32,845 nucleotides of DNA from contig JBKCVA010000128.1 of the NCBI GenBank assembly GCA_046318115.1, positions 1 through 32,845 on the forward strand. Direction: 5' to 3'. The position numbers and the translations under genes were made by a program. Source of the stretch: Aquimonas sp046318115. GTDB lineage: Bacteria; Pseudomonadota; Gammaproteobacteria; Xanthomonadales; Xanthomonadaceae. The notes under the pieces were generated by a model. It saw only the letters and a list, made by a program, of their open reading frames with translations, had not been told where the DNA came from and did no database searches. This document shows, piece after piece, positions 18,001-25,300 of this stretch (the stretch's first letter is position 1; the number at the start of each line of letters is the position of its first letter).

Positions 18001-18284
18001 GTGAGATCGGTCGCCTTCGCCGCCTCGTACGCACGCACGATGCCGGCCAGCGAGCACTCGTCGGTGATCGCCAGCGCGCTGTAGCCCTGTGCGCGGGCGC
18101 GCTCGAACAGCTCCATTGCGCTGGACGCGCCGCGGCCGAAGCTGAAGTTGGAGAGGCAGTGCAGTTCGGCGTAGGGCGGGGTGGTGGTGCGGGGGCGCTT
18201 GGGTGTTGGGCGCGGGGGCGCGGCGGTCGCGCCCCCGCGAGTTGGTTTTATCGGCAGGGAGAAGAGGTTGGGCTTGGCGGTCAT
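15096..18284 (-). CDS. dnaE2: Error-prone DNA polymerase DnaE2 (ImuC)
   Basis: DnaE2 is the catalytic subunit of the ImuA-ImuB-DnaE2 mutasome, which carries out damage-induced mutagenesis. The 1062-residue product starts with a proline-rich leader and a PHP domain (YAELHCLSNFSFGRGASS, 38-55). The polymerase core has CQGRGSAANSAVCF (365-378) and the acidic motif PPDIDIDFE with Asp407 and Asp409, the equivalents of the two N-terminal catalytic aspartates of Pol III alpha. GLLKVDCLALGML supplies the third. A helix-hairpin-helix region follows, then a C-terminal OB fold (VRYAGLVSLRQQPS). Length is normal for DnaE2. There is no clear ribosome binding site before the ATG. It is separated from imuB by a 633-base repeat-rich gap, which is unusual for this cassette. 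Confidence 0.96.
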   Translation of the reverse strand: MTAKPNLFSLPIKPTRGGATAAPPRPTPKRPRTTTPPYAELHCLSNFSFGRGASSAMELFERARAQGYSALAITDECSLAGIVRAYEAAKATDLTLIVGAEFSTADQRFKCVLLVEDSTGYTALCEIITRARRRSEKGEYRFELADIHPAPPGLLLLWIPQALDNDRLEAQGQALAQQWRDRCWLAVELHRGPDDEARKAELLDLAARCDLPAVACGDAHMHIRARRPLQDCLTALRHRLSVTQARGLLFPNGERHLRTRRALLAIYGDALMAESLRIADRCRFQLTEIRYRYPREVVPEGHTPDSWLRALTQQGARWRWPQGVPDKVQAQIGKELAIIAELDYAAYFLTVHDIVRFARERGILCQGRGSAANSAVCFALGVTEVDPAHSQLLFERFLSKERNEPPDIDIDFEHQRREEVIQYLYSRYGRERAALAATVICYRSRSALRDAARALGLSADQLEQLSAASARGQSAVPIEERLAERGFDLDSPVVRRLLQIASELKGFPRHLSQHVGGFVISDAPLSTLVPVENAAMPDRTIIQWDKDDLDTLGLLKVDCLALGMLSCVRRCLDLLREARGIELTPATIPAEDAATYAMIQRADTVGVFQIESRAQMAMLPRLKPRTFYDLVIEVAIVRPGPIQGRMVHPYLRRRQGLEPVTYPSADLKQVFERTLGVPLFQEQVMQLAIVAAGYTPGEADELRRSMAAWKRRGGLEHHRARILEGMDARGYPPEFAEQVFEQIKGFGSYGFPESHAASFALITYVSCWLKCHHPDAFACALLNAQPLGFYSTAQLIADARRHGVRVHPVDVRYSDFDSHLEAGGATARGPIRLGLREVRGLKSEAAQRIVQARAQKDFRDVEDLAHRAQLDRGDLGLLAEAAALRGLAGHRHRARWAVAGVETTLPLFEHLPTPEARVSLPPPSAAENLLADYARTGLSLGPHPLALLRPQLNALRCRRSRDLLQMRNRSHVRYAGLVSLRQQPSTASGVTFVTLEDEDGMVNLVVWQRVAIRDRRALLESRLLLVEGHLESADGVRHLIAGRLSDVSALLGALDARSRDFH

Positions 18285-18504
18285 CGGGGATCAGGTGCTC
18301 GTTGTTGCCGATGACGACTGATGAGGTCGAGGGGCTAGGCGCTGCTGCATCGGGCCCCATTCCCTTTGAGAGAGGGGTGAGGGCCGGGCGGAGCAGGCGC
18401 CCCGAGGCTGTCCGAGTGGAAGGCCTCGGCTTTTGCTGTTGCGGTCTTCACCGCTTACCGCTGAAAGCGAAGAGCGACAGCAGCAGGAGTGGGAGGCGGG
18501 GCTC

Positions 18505-18716
18505 TCATAGGGTGGGTCTTGACCCACCGATGCCTCAGGCTCGCCGCATTGACCGCCTTCGCGCTGCCTGCACTCCCGATGCGACTTTTTATGAACATTC
18601 CGTACCACGCATCAACGCGGCGATCTTGAAGGTCGGGCGGTGCGATGCCGGCATGTGCCGGCTATTGCTGACCGAGGCAAGCGTCCAGCTCCGGTGGGTC
18701 AAGACCCACCCTATGA
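18505..18716. repeat. Inverted 25-bp repeat pair around a ~160-bp core (MITE- or REP-like)
   Basis: The 25 bases at 18505-18529, which include GGGTGGGTCTTGACCCACC, recur as an exact reverse complement at 18692-18716. Each copy is itself largely self-complementary (GTGGGTC and GACCCAC), as expected of a REP-type hairpin. The 162-base core has no transposase. A non-autonomous element or a clustered REP pair would both fit. Confidence 0.65.
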
Positions 18717-18883
18717 CCTTTCGCTCCGGTGGGTCACGCCCTGTGTGGCCATCGATCTCCAGCCCGCCGGCTTCAAGCCAATCCCGAATTCCTCCCCGGC
18801 CCTCGCGCATAGCGCTCGGGCGTTCGTCGGCTCGCGCGGCAGTGCCGCGCAAGCGCGCACCCTCCACACCACCGGCTCCTAAC

Positions 18884-18911
18884 GAATCCCCAATCCCCAA
18901 TCCCGAATCCC
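18884..18911. repeat. GAATCCC/CAATCCC heptamer block after the imuB stop
   Basis: Four heptamers (GAATCCC, CAATCCC, CAATCCC, GAATCCC) end six bases before the imuB stop codon on the plus-strand scale, followed by CGCTCTTCAAG. The element therefore begins directly downstream of imuB. The related block in mnmG is at 156-183. Confidence 0.8.
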
Positions 18912-18917
18912 CGCTCT

Positions 18918-20366
18918 TCAAGCAAACCACCCCTGCAGCATCCACCCCTGCAAGCTCACCGCATCGCCGGCCGGCCGGAAGGCCCAGCCGCGCTGGCCGC
19001 TGCGGGTTTCGATCAGGTAGTAGTCGCGGCGCTGGTCGGCCTCGTCCCACCAGCCGGCTTCGATGCGTTCGGGCCCGGCCAGCACGGCGGCGACGGCCTC
19101 GCGCAGTGGGCGCGGTTCGGGCAGCAGCCAGGGTGGGCGCGGCACCGGCCGTTGGGCGGGGTCGCGCTGCTTGCGCGTGGCCACCCACTGCTGGGCGCGT
19201 TCGGGGCGCGGGTCGCCGGTCAGCGCCAGCTGCTGCAGGGCGTCTTCGCCCAGCCGGGCGCGCAGGCGTTCGCGCAGGCCTTCCCAGGGTTCGGTCTGGC
19301 CCGGCGCGGTGTCGAACAGATCGCTGCGCGCCGGAATGAAGGGCGGCAGCTCGTCGGCCTCCAGCCGCAGGGCCAGCGCGGCCTTGGGCAGGGGCAGGCG
19401 CTCCAGCCGGCCGCGGGCGAGTTCGAACAGGCGCGCGGCCTCGCGCTCGGGTGCGAGCAGGCCGATCTCCAGCGTGCTGGCCGGCTGGCCTTCGTGCTCC
19501 AGCGCCAGCACGAAGCGCTGCACGCCGCCGTCGCGGGCGGTGAGGAATTCGGCGAGGTCGCTGCACAGCCGGCGCAGTGGAAACAGCAGGGGCGTGAAGT
19601 GCTCGATCTCGTAGCTGAATTCGACGCGGGCAGCGAAGCGTTCGGGCGGGCGATACAGGTCTTGCGGGTCAGGTGCATGCCCGAGTAGACGATCGATCTG
19701 CGCCAACAGCTCGGGCCCAAAGCGCCGCGCCAGCCCTGCGCGCGGCAGGGCGAACACCTGCCGCAATGTGCGCAGGCCCATGCCGCGCAGGCTGTCGGCT
19801 TCGCGCTCGGACAGCGGCAGGGCTTCGACCGGCAGTGGATCCAGCGCGTGCTTCAGCGGGTCCGGCCGGTCCACCGCCAGGCCATCGCGATGCGCGGCCA
19901 GCAGGCAGGCGCCGCTGATCGTGGGCGCGGCGGCGATGCGGTGCTGCACGCCGAGTGCGGTGAGATCGGCGCGCAGGCGGCGCTCGAAGGCCGGCCACTG
20001 GCCGAACAGGCCGAAGCTGCGGCCGACTTCCAGCACCACGGTATCGGTCTGCGGCAGGCAGACCATCGAGCTGTAGCGGTAGGCCCAGGCGGCCAGCAGC
20101 TCCAGCAGGCGCTGGGCGTCCTGCGGGCGGTGTTCGAGCGCGCGCAGCTCGGCGCAGAGCGCGCGCGCCGCCGCCAGTGCTTGACCGCGCTGCACGCCGC
20201 TGCTGCGTGCGACGCGGTTGGCATCGAGCACGCGGCGACGCTGCGCCGGGCCTTCGATCAGGGCCAGCGGCGCCTCAGGCTCGGACTGCTGGCGCAGCAC
20301 CGCGTCCAGCGCCAGCTGCGGCAGATGCACGGCGGCCCACAGGGGCGGTGGCGTGGAGGACGACAT
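18918..20366 (-). CDS. imuB: ImuB, inactive Y-family polymerase-like mutasome adaptor
   Basis: ImuB bridges the beta clamp, ImuA and DnaE2 at lesions. The 482-residue protein starts WAAVHLPQLALDAVLRQQ and keeps the Y-family fold. The acidic residues normally found in the first beta strand and in the D-E catalytic pair are replaced (VHLPQL and LEVGRSFGLFG). This is typical for ImuB and means it should not synthesise DNA. The little finger region follows at about 240-380. The conserved tail is DYYLIETRSGQRGWAFRP followed by LQGWMLQGWFA. It begins 12 bases after imuA and should be cotranscribed. The stop codon touches the heptamer repeat block. Confidence 0.94.
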   Translation of the reverse strand: MSSSTPPPLWAAVHLPQLALDAVLRQQSEPEAPLALIEGPAQRRRVLDANRVARSSGVQRGQALAAARALCAELRALEHRPQDAQRLLELLAAWAYRYSSMVCLPQTDTVVLEVGRSFGLFGQWPAFERRLRADLTALGVQHRIAAAPTISGACLLAAHRDGLAVDRPDPLKHALDPLPVEALPLSEREADSLRGMGLRTLRQVFALPRAGLARRFGPELLAQIDRLLGHAPDPQDLYRPPERFAARVEFSYEIEHFTPLLFPLRRLCSDLAEFLTARDGGVQRFVLALEHEGQPASTLEIGLLAPEREAARLFELARGRLERLPLPKAALALRLEADELPPFIPARSDLFDTAPGQTEPWEGLRERLRARLGEDALQQLALTGDPRPERAQQWVATRKQRDPAQRPVPRPPWLLPEPRPLREAVAAVLAGPERIEAGWWDEADQRRDYYLIETRSGQRGWAFRPAGDAVSLQGWMLQGWFA

Positions 20367-20378
20367 CGCGCGTCGGCA

Positions 20379-21179
20379 TCAGTGCAGGGGCAGGATGGAC
20401 TGCAGGCCGGGCCGCGGCGCGCAGGAGTCATCGCGATGGCCGATGCCATGGCCCAAACGCAGCGCCGGGTTGGAGGCATTGCTCGGCCCGATCGCATCGT
20501 GCGGCAGCGTGCGCAGGCTCGCCGACGGTACAGGCGGGTGCGCAGCCACCGGCACGCGCTGCCGCCAGCGCAGGCTGCGCATGGGCGGGTTGGCACCGCG
20601 CGCCTTCAGCACGCGCAGTTCGCCTTCCATGTCGAGGGTCAGACGCAGCGCCGCCGGCGAGGTCTGCGCGGCCGCGCGCAGCGGCCGGAAGGCGATGCCC
20701 AGGCTGTGCCCGGCTTCGGCCGCCAGCTGCAGCCGCCGCAGGCTGCGCTCGTCGGCGTCGCGGCCCGCATCCGGCCAGCACAGCACGGCCGCGCAGCAGC
20801 CGGCGCGCAGGCACTGCTCGGCCGCCCACAGGGCCTGCTTCGGCGGCGCTTGCACCACCACCAGCGCATCCAGCTCGATACCGCACTGGACCAAGGCCGG
20901 CGCGTAGGGCCGGTAGGGCGGCGCCACCAGCACCAGACGGCCGCGCCCGCTGCTCAGGCGCGCCAGCAGCGGCAGCACCAGGCTGAGTTCGCCCTGGCCG
21001 TCGGCCGCGAACAGCACCTCGCTCAGGCTCGACTGCGGCCAGCCGGCGGTGGGTAGGAAGGCGTCGAGCTCAGCCACACCGGTCGATTCGGAGGCGCGCT
21101 GGCTGCGCGCGCTGCCGGCGCGCCACAGGCGCGGATCGGTGAGCAGCTGGGCCAGCGGGGTGGCAGTGTCGGCGCTCAT
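20379..21179 (-). CDS. imuA: ImuA, RecA-like mutasome accessory protein
   Basis: ImuA is a RecA/SulA-related protein that acts with ImuB and DnaE2. The 266-residue product has a RecA-like core: GVAELDAFLPTAGWPQSSLS, then FAADGQGELSLVLPLLARLS where a Walker A loop would be, but without the GK(S/T) residues, so ATP binding is doubtful. A later strand reads LVLVAPPYRPYAPAL. The region after about residue 205 is a variable tail rich in Arg, Pro and Ser. Its ATG overlaps the lexA stop by four bases (ATGA), so expression is translationally coupled to LexA. Confidence 0.93.
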   Translation of the reverse strand: MSADTATPLAQLLTDPRLWRAGSARSQRASESTGVAELDAFLPTAGWPQSSLSEVLFAADGQGELSLVLPLLARLSSGRGRLVLVAPPYRPYAPALVQCGIELDALVVVQAPPKQALWAAEQCLRAGCCAAVLCWPDAGRDADERSLRRLQLAAEAGHSLGIAFRPLRAAAQTSPAALRLTLDMEGELRVLKARGANPPMRSLRWRQRVPVAAHPPVPSASLRTLPHDAIGPSNASNPALRLGHGIGHRDDSCAPRPGLQSILPLH

Positions 21180-21793
21180 GGCGTGTTGCCTGTGCCCAGC
21201 CGCAGCACGCCGACGAACAGGCCCTCGATGGCGAAGCTGTCGCCGGAGCTGGCATCGACCTCGATCGGCGCATAGGCCGGGTTTTCCGACAGCAGCTGCA
21301 GACGGCCCTCGCGCTGGCGCAGGCGTTTGACGGTGATCTCGTCCTCGATGCGCGCCACCACGATCTGGCCGTCGCGGGCCTCGGGCGTGCGGTGCACGGC
21401 GATCAGGTCGCCATCCAGGATCGCCGCATCGACCATCGAATCGCCCTGCACGCGCAGCAGGAAGTGCGCGCGCGGGCGGAACAGGCCGGGGTCGACCGCG
21501 ACATGCCGCTCGATGTGCGCATCGGCCAGGATCGGCCGCCCCGCCGCCACCCGCCCGACCAGCGGCAGCCCGGCCTCGGGCGTCGGCATCAGCAGGCGGA
21601 TGCCGCGGGCCTTGCCGGGCTTCAGCTCGATCAGGCCCTTGGCCTCCAGCGCGCGCAGGTGGTCCTGCGCCGAGCGCGCCTGCTTGAAGCCAAAGGCCTC
21701 GGCGATCTCGGCCAGGCTCGGCGGCGAACCGTCCTGGGCGAGGCGGGTGCTCAGGAAATCGAGGATGGCTTGCTGGCGGTCGGTCAGTGACAT
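21176..21793 (-). CDS. lexA: LexA repressor, SOS response
   Basis: LexA represses DNA-damage genes and cleaves itself when activated RecA is present. The start at 21793 gives MSLTDRQQAILDFL, the normal N-terminus; an upstream in-frame start would add a Pro/Arg stretch with no family match. The 205-residue protein has a winged-helix domain with recognition helix around SLAEIAEAFGFKQARSAQDH. The Ala84-Gly85 cleavage site is in VGRVAAGRP, and the catalytic dyad is Ser119 (QGDSMVDAA) and Lys156 (ITVKRL), at the same numbers as in E. coli. It heads the lexA-imuA-imuB operon, so it should control its own transcription and that of the mutasome. No Shine-Dalgarno is visible (see promoter). Confidence 0.96.
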   Translation of the reverse strand: MSLTDRQQAILDFLSTRLAQDGSPPSLAEIAEAFGFKQARSAQDHLRALEAKGLIELKPGKARGIRLLMPTPEAGLPLVGRVAAGRPILADAHIERHVAVDPGLFRPRAHFLLRVQGDSMVDAAILDGDLIAVHRTPEARDGQIVVARIEDEITVKRLRQREGRLQLLSENPAYAPIEVDASSGDSFAIEGLFVGVLRLGTGNTP

Positions 21794-21796
21794 GGG

Positions 21797-21810
21797 CACA
21801 AATTTATGTG
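21797..21810. promoter_or_regulatory. Imperfect palindrome over the lexA -10, candidate LexA operator
   Basis: CACAAATTTATGTG pairs with itself at five of seven positions and covers the predicted -10 element, the classic place for autorepression. It does not match the E. coli CTGT-N8-ACAG box or the TTAGTA-type boxes reported for Xanthomonas, so the assignment is tentative. Confidence 0.3.
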
Positions 21811-21829
21811 GTGTCGGGCGGGGCGGCAA
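21801..21829 (-). promoter_or_regulatory. lexA promoter giving a leaderless mRNA
   Basis: On the minus strand TTGCCG (21829-21824) and TAAATT (21806-21801) are separated by exactly 17 bases, each matching the sigma-70 hexamers at 4 of 6. Seven bases lie between TAAATT and the ATG, so transcription should start at or beside the A of the start codon. The lack of a ribosome binding site agrees with a leaderless transcript. Confidence 0.5.
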
Positions 21830-21888
21830 GCGCGGAGGTGTGAAGGCCGCCGGGAATGGGGAATTGGCGGCCGGGAACACTTGAAGCA

Positions 21889-21926
21889 GGCGGTGCCGGG
21901 GCGGACGTGGCCGCCTCGGCACCGCC
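21889..21926. other. Long GC-rich hairpin upstream of lexA
   Basis: GGCGGTGCCG (21889-21898) pairs with CGGCACCGCC (21917-21926) and continues inward with GGGCGG against CCGCCT (one mismatch) around the loop ACGTGG. There is no T tract on either side. It may insulate the two divergent promoters or be a REP-type element. Confidence 0.5.
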
Positions 21927-22201
21927 GCCGCGCAAGCACAGCGTGTTGCTGTCTCTCAGGATGAGAGTGCTGGCCGTGCGGAAGGCCAGAGTTGCGTCGC
22001 TGGCTCAGGGCAGGCGGAAAGGCGGTGTGGAATACGCCAGAACCGGCTGCCAGCGGACCCCGGAACTGCCGCCAATCGCCGTCCAGCCCGCGGCGTGAAC
22101 ACGTTCTGTGCCCGGAGGTGTCGGCCAGCAGCCGGCTTGACCGGGGCGAGCCTCCGCCGGGGCCCGGGCCGTCCGAATGTGATCGGCCACACTTCACGTG
22201 A

Positions 22202-22229
22202 TTGACACAAACATCAACAAAAGTATGAT
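22202..22229 (+). promoter_or_regulatory. Near-consensus sigma-70 promoter of the giant RHS gene
   Basis: TTGACA (22202-22207) matches the -35 perfectly. After a 16-base AT-rich spacer comes TATGAT (22224-22229), a 5 of 6 match to the -10. Such a strong housekeeping-type promoter is rare in this GC-rich window. Transcription should start near 22236, leaving a leader of about 85 bases. Confidence 0.75.
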
Positions 22230-22232
22230 GCG

Positions 22233-22252
22233 CCGCGCATTTTTGTGCGCGG
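22233..22252 (+). other. Hairpin at the 5' end of the RHS transcript
   Basis: CCGCGCA (22233-22239) and TGCGCGG (22246-22252) form a perfect 7-bp stem with loop TTTTTG, starting at the predicted transcription start. A 5'-terminal stem like this commonly protects mRNA from decay; for a transcript longer than 10 kb that would matter. A regulatory role is also possible. Confidence 0.5.
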
Positions 22253-22320
22253 AATCAGTTCGTCCACGGGCTTGACGGTCGCAGGACTGTTTGCCGGACA
22301 GCATTTTCACTGGGGTTTCC

Positions 22321-25300
22321 ATGAATCGCAGCCGTTGGGGTCTGCAGGGCGCACTGGCGCTCCTGCTCGTGTGCCTGTGTCTTCCTGCCGTCGCCGCTCC
22401 GCCCAAGCCGGCGGTCTCGGGCGCGGACCTGTCAGGCTGGCTCAGCCGGCTGGCTGCGCCAGCGAAGACCGACCTGCCCAGCGCCGTCAGTGAATGTCCC
22501 CTGCTGCCGATCGCCCTGCCCGCGTCCGCCCTGAATGGGCTTGCGCCCGGCGCTGCAGTGCCGCGACTCAGCCGTGGAGTCGCCGCGAACCAGTTCAGCT
22601 GGCTCAGCTGGACCGGCAGCGAAGACCCCGAGCTGTTCGGCTACAGCCTGAGGCCGCCCGGCGACAGCCACACCTACCGCAATCCCGACAACGCGGCGGA
22701 TCTCGCCGTCGATGCCGGCGACTGGGTGTGGACGCAGTCCACGGCCATGAACTCCTCGCTGGTGCAGACCAAGCTGGATGCCTTGCGCTATGTCGACGTG
22801 ATCGTGCCGGTGTGGGCACAGGCACGCGATGCCAGCAGTCGCCGCCAGCTGCAGGTGCAGCGTTTCGTCTGGGTTCGCCTGAAGGACTTCCGCCTGTCGG
22901 CCACGCCCTGGATCGAGCTCACGTATCTGCGCGATGCCAGCTGCAGCAACCGCCCGCCGCGCTTCATCACCGAGCCGCCGCGCTTCGCCCGGGTGGGGCG
23001 CCTGTACCGCTATGACTCTGCCGCACGCGATCCCGATCAGGATCCCGTCACCCTGAGCCAGACCCTTGGCCCCGCCGGCACCGCCTACGACCCGGCCACC
23101 GGTCGCCTGCGCTGGACACCGACCGAAGCCCAGCTCGGCCTGCACGCCATGGGCCTGCGCGCCGCCGATCCCAAGGGCGCCAGCAGCGACCAGAACTTCG
23201 ACGTGCGGGTGGTGCAGGACTTCTGCCCGATCTATCCGATCACCCTGCCGTCCGAGCTGTTGAAGGGGCTTGCCGTGGGGGCAAGGATCAACCAGCTGCC
23301 GCGCGGTACCGGCCCCGGCAACTTCAGCTGGCTGAGCTGGAGTGGCGCCACGGATGCGCCGACGCTGGCCAACAGCCTGCAGCCGCCGGGCGACAGCTAC
23401 ACCTATCGCAACCCCGACAACAGCGCCGACCAGGTGCTGAACATCGCCGACTTCGCCCAGGGCGCGACCGGCGCGATGAATGCCGCCGCCGTGCGTGCGG
23501 CGCTGGATCGACTGAAGCAGGAAGACATCCTGCTGCCGGTCTGGAGTGAACGCCGCGGCCAGGGCAGCCGTTTCGACTACCGCGTGCAGCGTTTCGTGCG
23601 CGTCCGCCTGCTCGATTACCTGCTCACCGGCCAGGGCTGGCTGAGCTTCGAATTCAAGGGCGAGGGGCAGTGCTACAACACCCCGCCGGTGGCCCAGCCG
23701 CAGCGCCTCACGACCCCGGAAGATGTTGCCCTGCCTCTGCAGCTGCAGGGCAGCGATGCCGAGGGACAGGCACTCGTCTTCACCGTGCGCAGCGCGCCTG
23801 CGAATGGTCGCCTTGAAGGCACAGCGCCGAATCTCACCTACGTGCCCAACGCCGAGTACAGCGGCGAGGACGCCTTCGAGTTCAGCGTGTTCGACGGCAT
23901 CGATGAATCCGCGCCGGCGCGGGTCACGATCGTGGTCACGCCGGTCAACGATGCGCCGATCGCGCGGCCGCAGGTTCTCGAAACCGCCGAGGACACGCCG
24001 GTTCCGCTCGTTCTCGAAGGCCGTGACCCGGAGGGCTCGGCGCTCAGCTTCCGCATCGTGCGCGGCCCGTTGAACGGCAGTCTGCAGGGCGGCGCGCCCA
24101 GCCTGCGGTATGCGCCGGCCGCAGGCTTCAACGGCCAGGACAGCTTCGAGTTCGTGGTCAACGACGGCGCACTCGATTCGGCGCCGGCGACCGTGCGCAT
24201 CACCGTGACGCCGGTCAACGACGCACCGACCGCGCTGCCGCAGCAGCTGAGCACACCAACGGGCGTGGCCTTGCCGATCACGCTGACCGGCACCGATCCC
24301 GATGGTGATGCACTCGGTTTCCGCGTGGTGCAGGCGCCGGCCAATGGCAGCCTGAGCGGCAGCGGTGCGACGCTGGTCTACACCCCGCGAGCCGGCTTCC
24401 GCGGTGAGGACGGCTTCGACTTCCTTGCCAACGATGGCCAGCTGGACTCATCGCCGGCGCGTATCCGCATCGAGGTCACTGGCGGCAACGAGCCGCCCCG
24501 CATCGTGAGTACGCCGGTGACCGCGGTGAATGAAGGCAGTGCCTATGCCTACGACGTGGATGCGATCGATCCGGATGGGGATGTGCTGCGCTATGGGCTG
24601 ACGCAGGGCCCGTCCGGCCTGCAGATCGACTCTGGCTCGGGCTTGCTGGGCGGAACGCCGGGCGGACTCAGGCCGCAATCCCTGCAGAGCGCGCACACCG
24701 CTTGCTACATCGAGGCGGAGCAACCGGTCAATCCGCAGCCGAACGAAGCCCTGAAGCGCCTTATCTGGCGCACACGTGCCGCAATCCAGAGCGGGAGCGG
24801 GTTTGTTGCGCCCGAGGCCGAGACCTGGCACCGCCGCAACACCTGTCTGGGCTGTCACGTGCAGACCCAGGCCGTGCTGGGCCTGCAAGCCTCCCTCAGC
24901 AAGGCGCGCGTGGATGAGCGCGTGGCTGAGTATCTGCTGGCCGAAATTCTCAATAGCCAGCAGGCAAACGGTTCGATCCGCCGCTCGCACCCGGAGTTCT
25001 CGCGGGTTCAGACCGCATTCGCCCTGTGGTCCTTGAGCTATGTGCCTGACCGCGCTCGCACGTTCCAGGTACGAGCGCGTGCGCTCGACTACATGTGGGG
25101 CGTTCGTCAGACCGGTACCGGCAGCCTGTATTGGACCCATGACCACTCCAGCGGCTGGTTGAACAACTCGGATTCGATGTCGGCACTGGTCGCGCTTTCG
25201 GCCAACCGCTTCCTGGCCGATGCGGTGCGAAGGGACCAGCTGAGCCCCGCCGAGCAGGATGTCGTGCAGCGTTTCGACGCTGCGATGCCGGCCATGGCGG

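Larger units (their letters stand above)
18285..18917. other. Repeat-rich gap between imuB and dnaE2
   Basis: In compact cassettes imuB and dnaE2 nearly abut; here 633 bases intervene and no gene is supported. The gap contains an inverted pair of 25-bp repeats (18505-18529 and 18692-18716), a third partial copy (CCGGTGGGTCA, 18726-18736), a degenerate heptamer element (18778-18792) and the GAATCCC tandem block next to imuB. A TTTGAGAGAGGGGTGAGGG stretch (18367-18385) resembles another common intergenic repeat type. Read-through from imuB must cross all of this unless dnaE2 has its own promoter, for which I see no clear elements. Confidence 0.7.
21794..22320. other. Divergent region between lexA and the giant RHS gene
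   Basis: The 527 bases hold the lexA promoter at one end and the RHS gene promoter at the other. Between them are a 16-bp hairpin (21889-21926), a GGGAATGGGGAATT remnant resembling the heptamer repeats (21852-21865) and GC-rich sequence without a supported gene. Frames open here are Arg/Pro-rich shadows. Confidence 0.6.

Noticed and set aside
15687..18314. Long plus-strand frames over dnaE2 (for example 15687-16913 and 17043-18314)
   Set aside because: They are antisense to DnaE2 motifs; no family resemblance.
21794..21922. Upstream start for lexA
   Set aside because: The added residues are Pro/Arg-rich and run through the promoter. The catalytic numbering matches E. coli LexA exactly with the start at 21793.
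22176..22195. CRP/Clp site upstream of the RHS promoter (TGTGATCGGCCACAC)
   Set aside because: One half-site is good, but the other (ACACT in place of TCACA) fits poorly, so it is not listed as a feature.
24661..24720. Possible frameshift in the RHS gene at the abrupt domain change
   Set aside because: The same frame continues without stop and with sensible protein on both sides, so this is a domain junction, not a frameshift.
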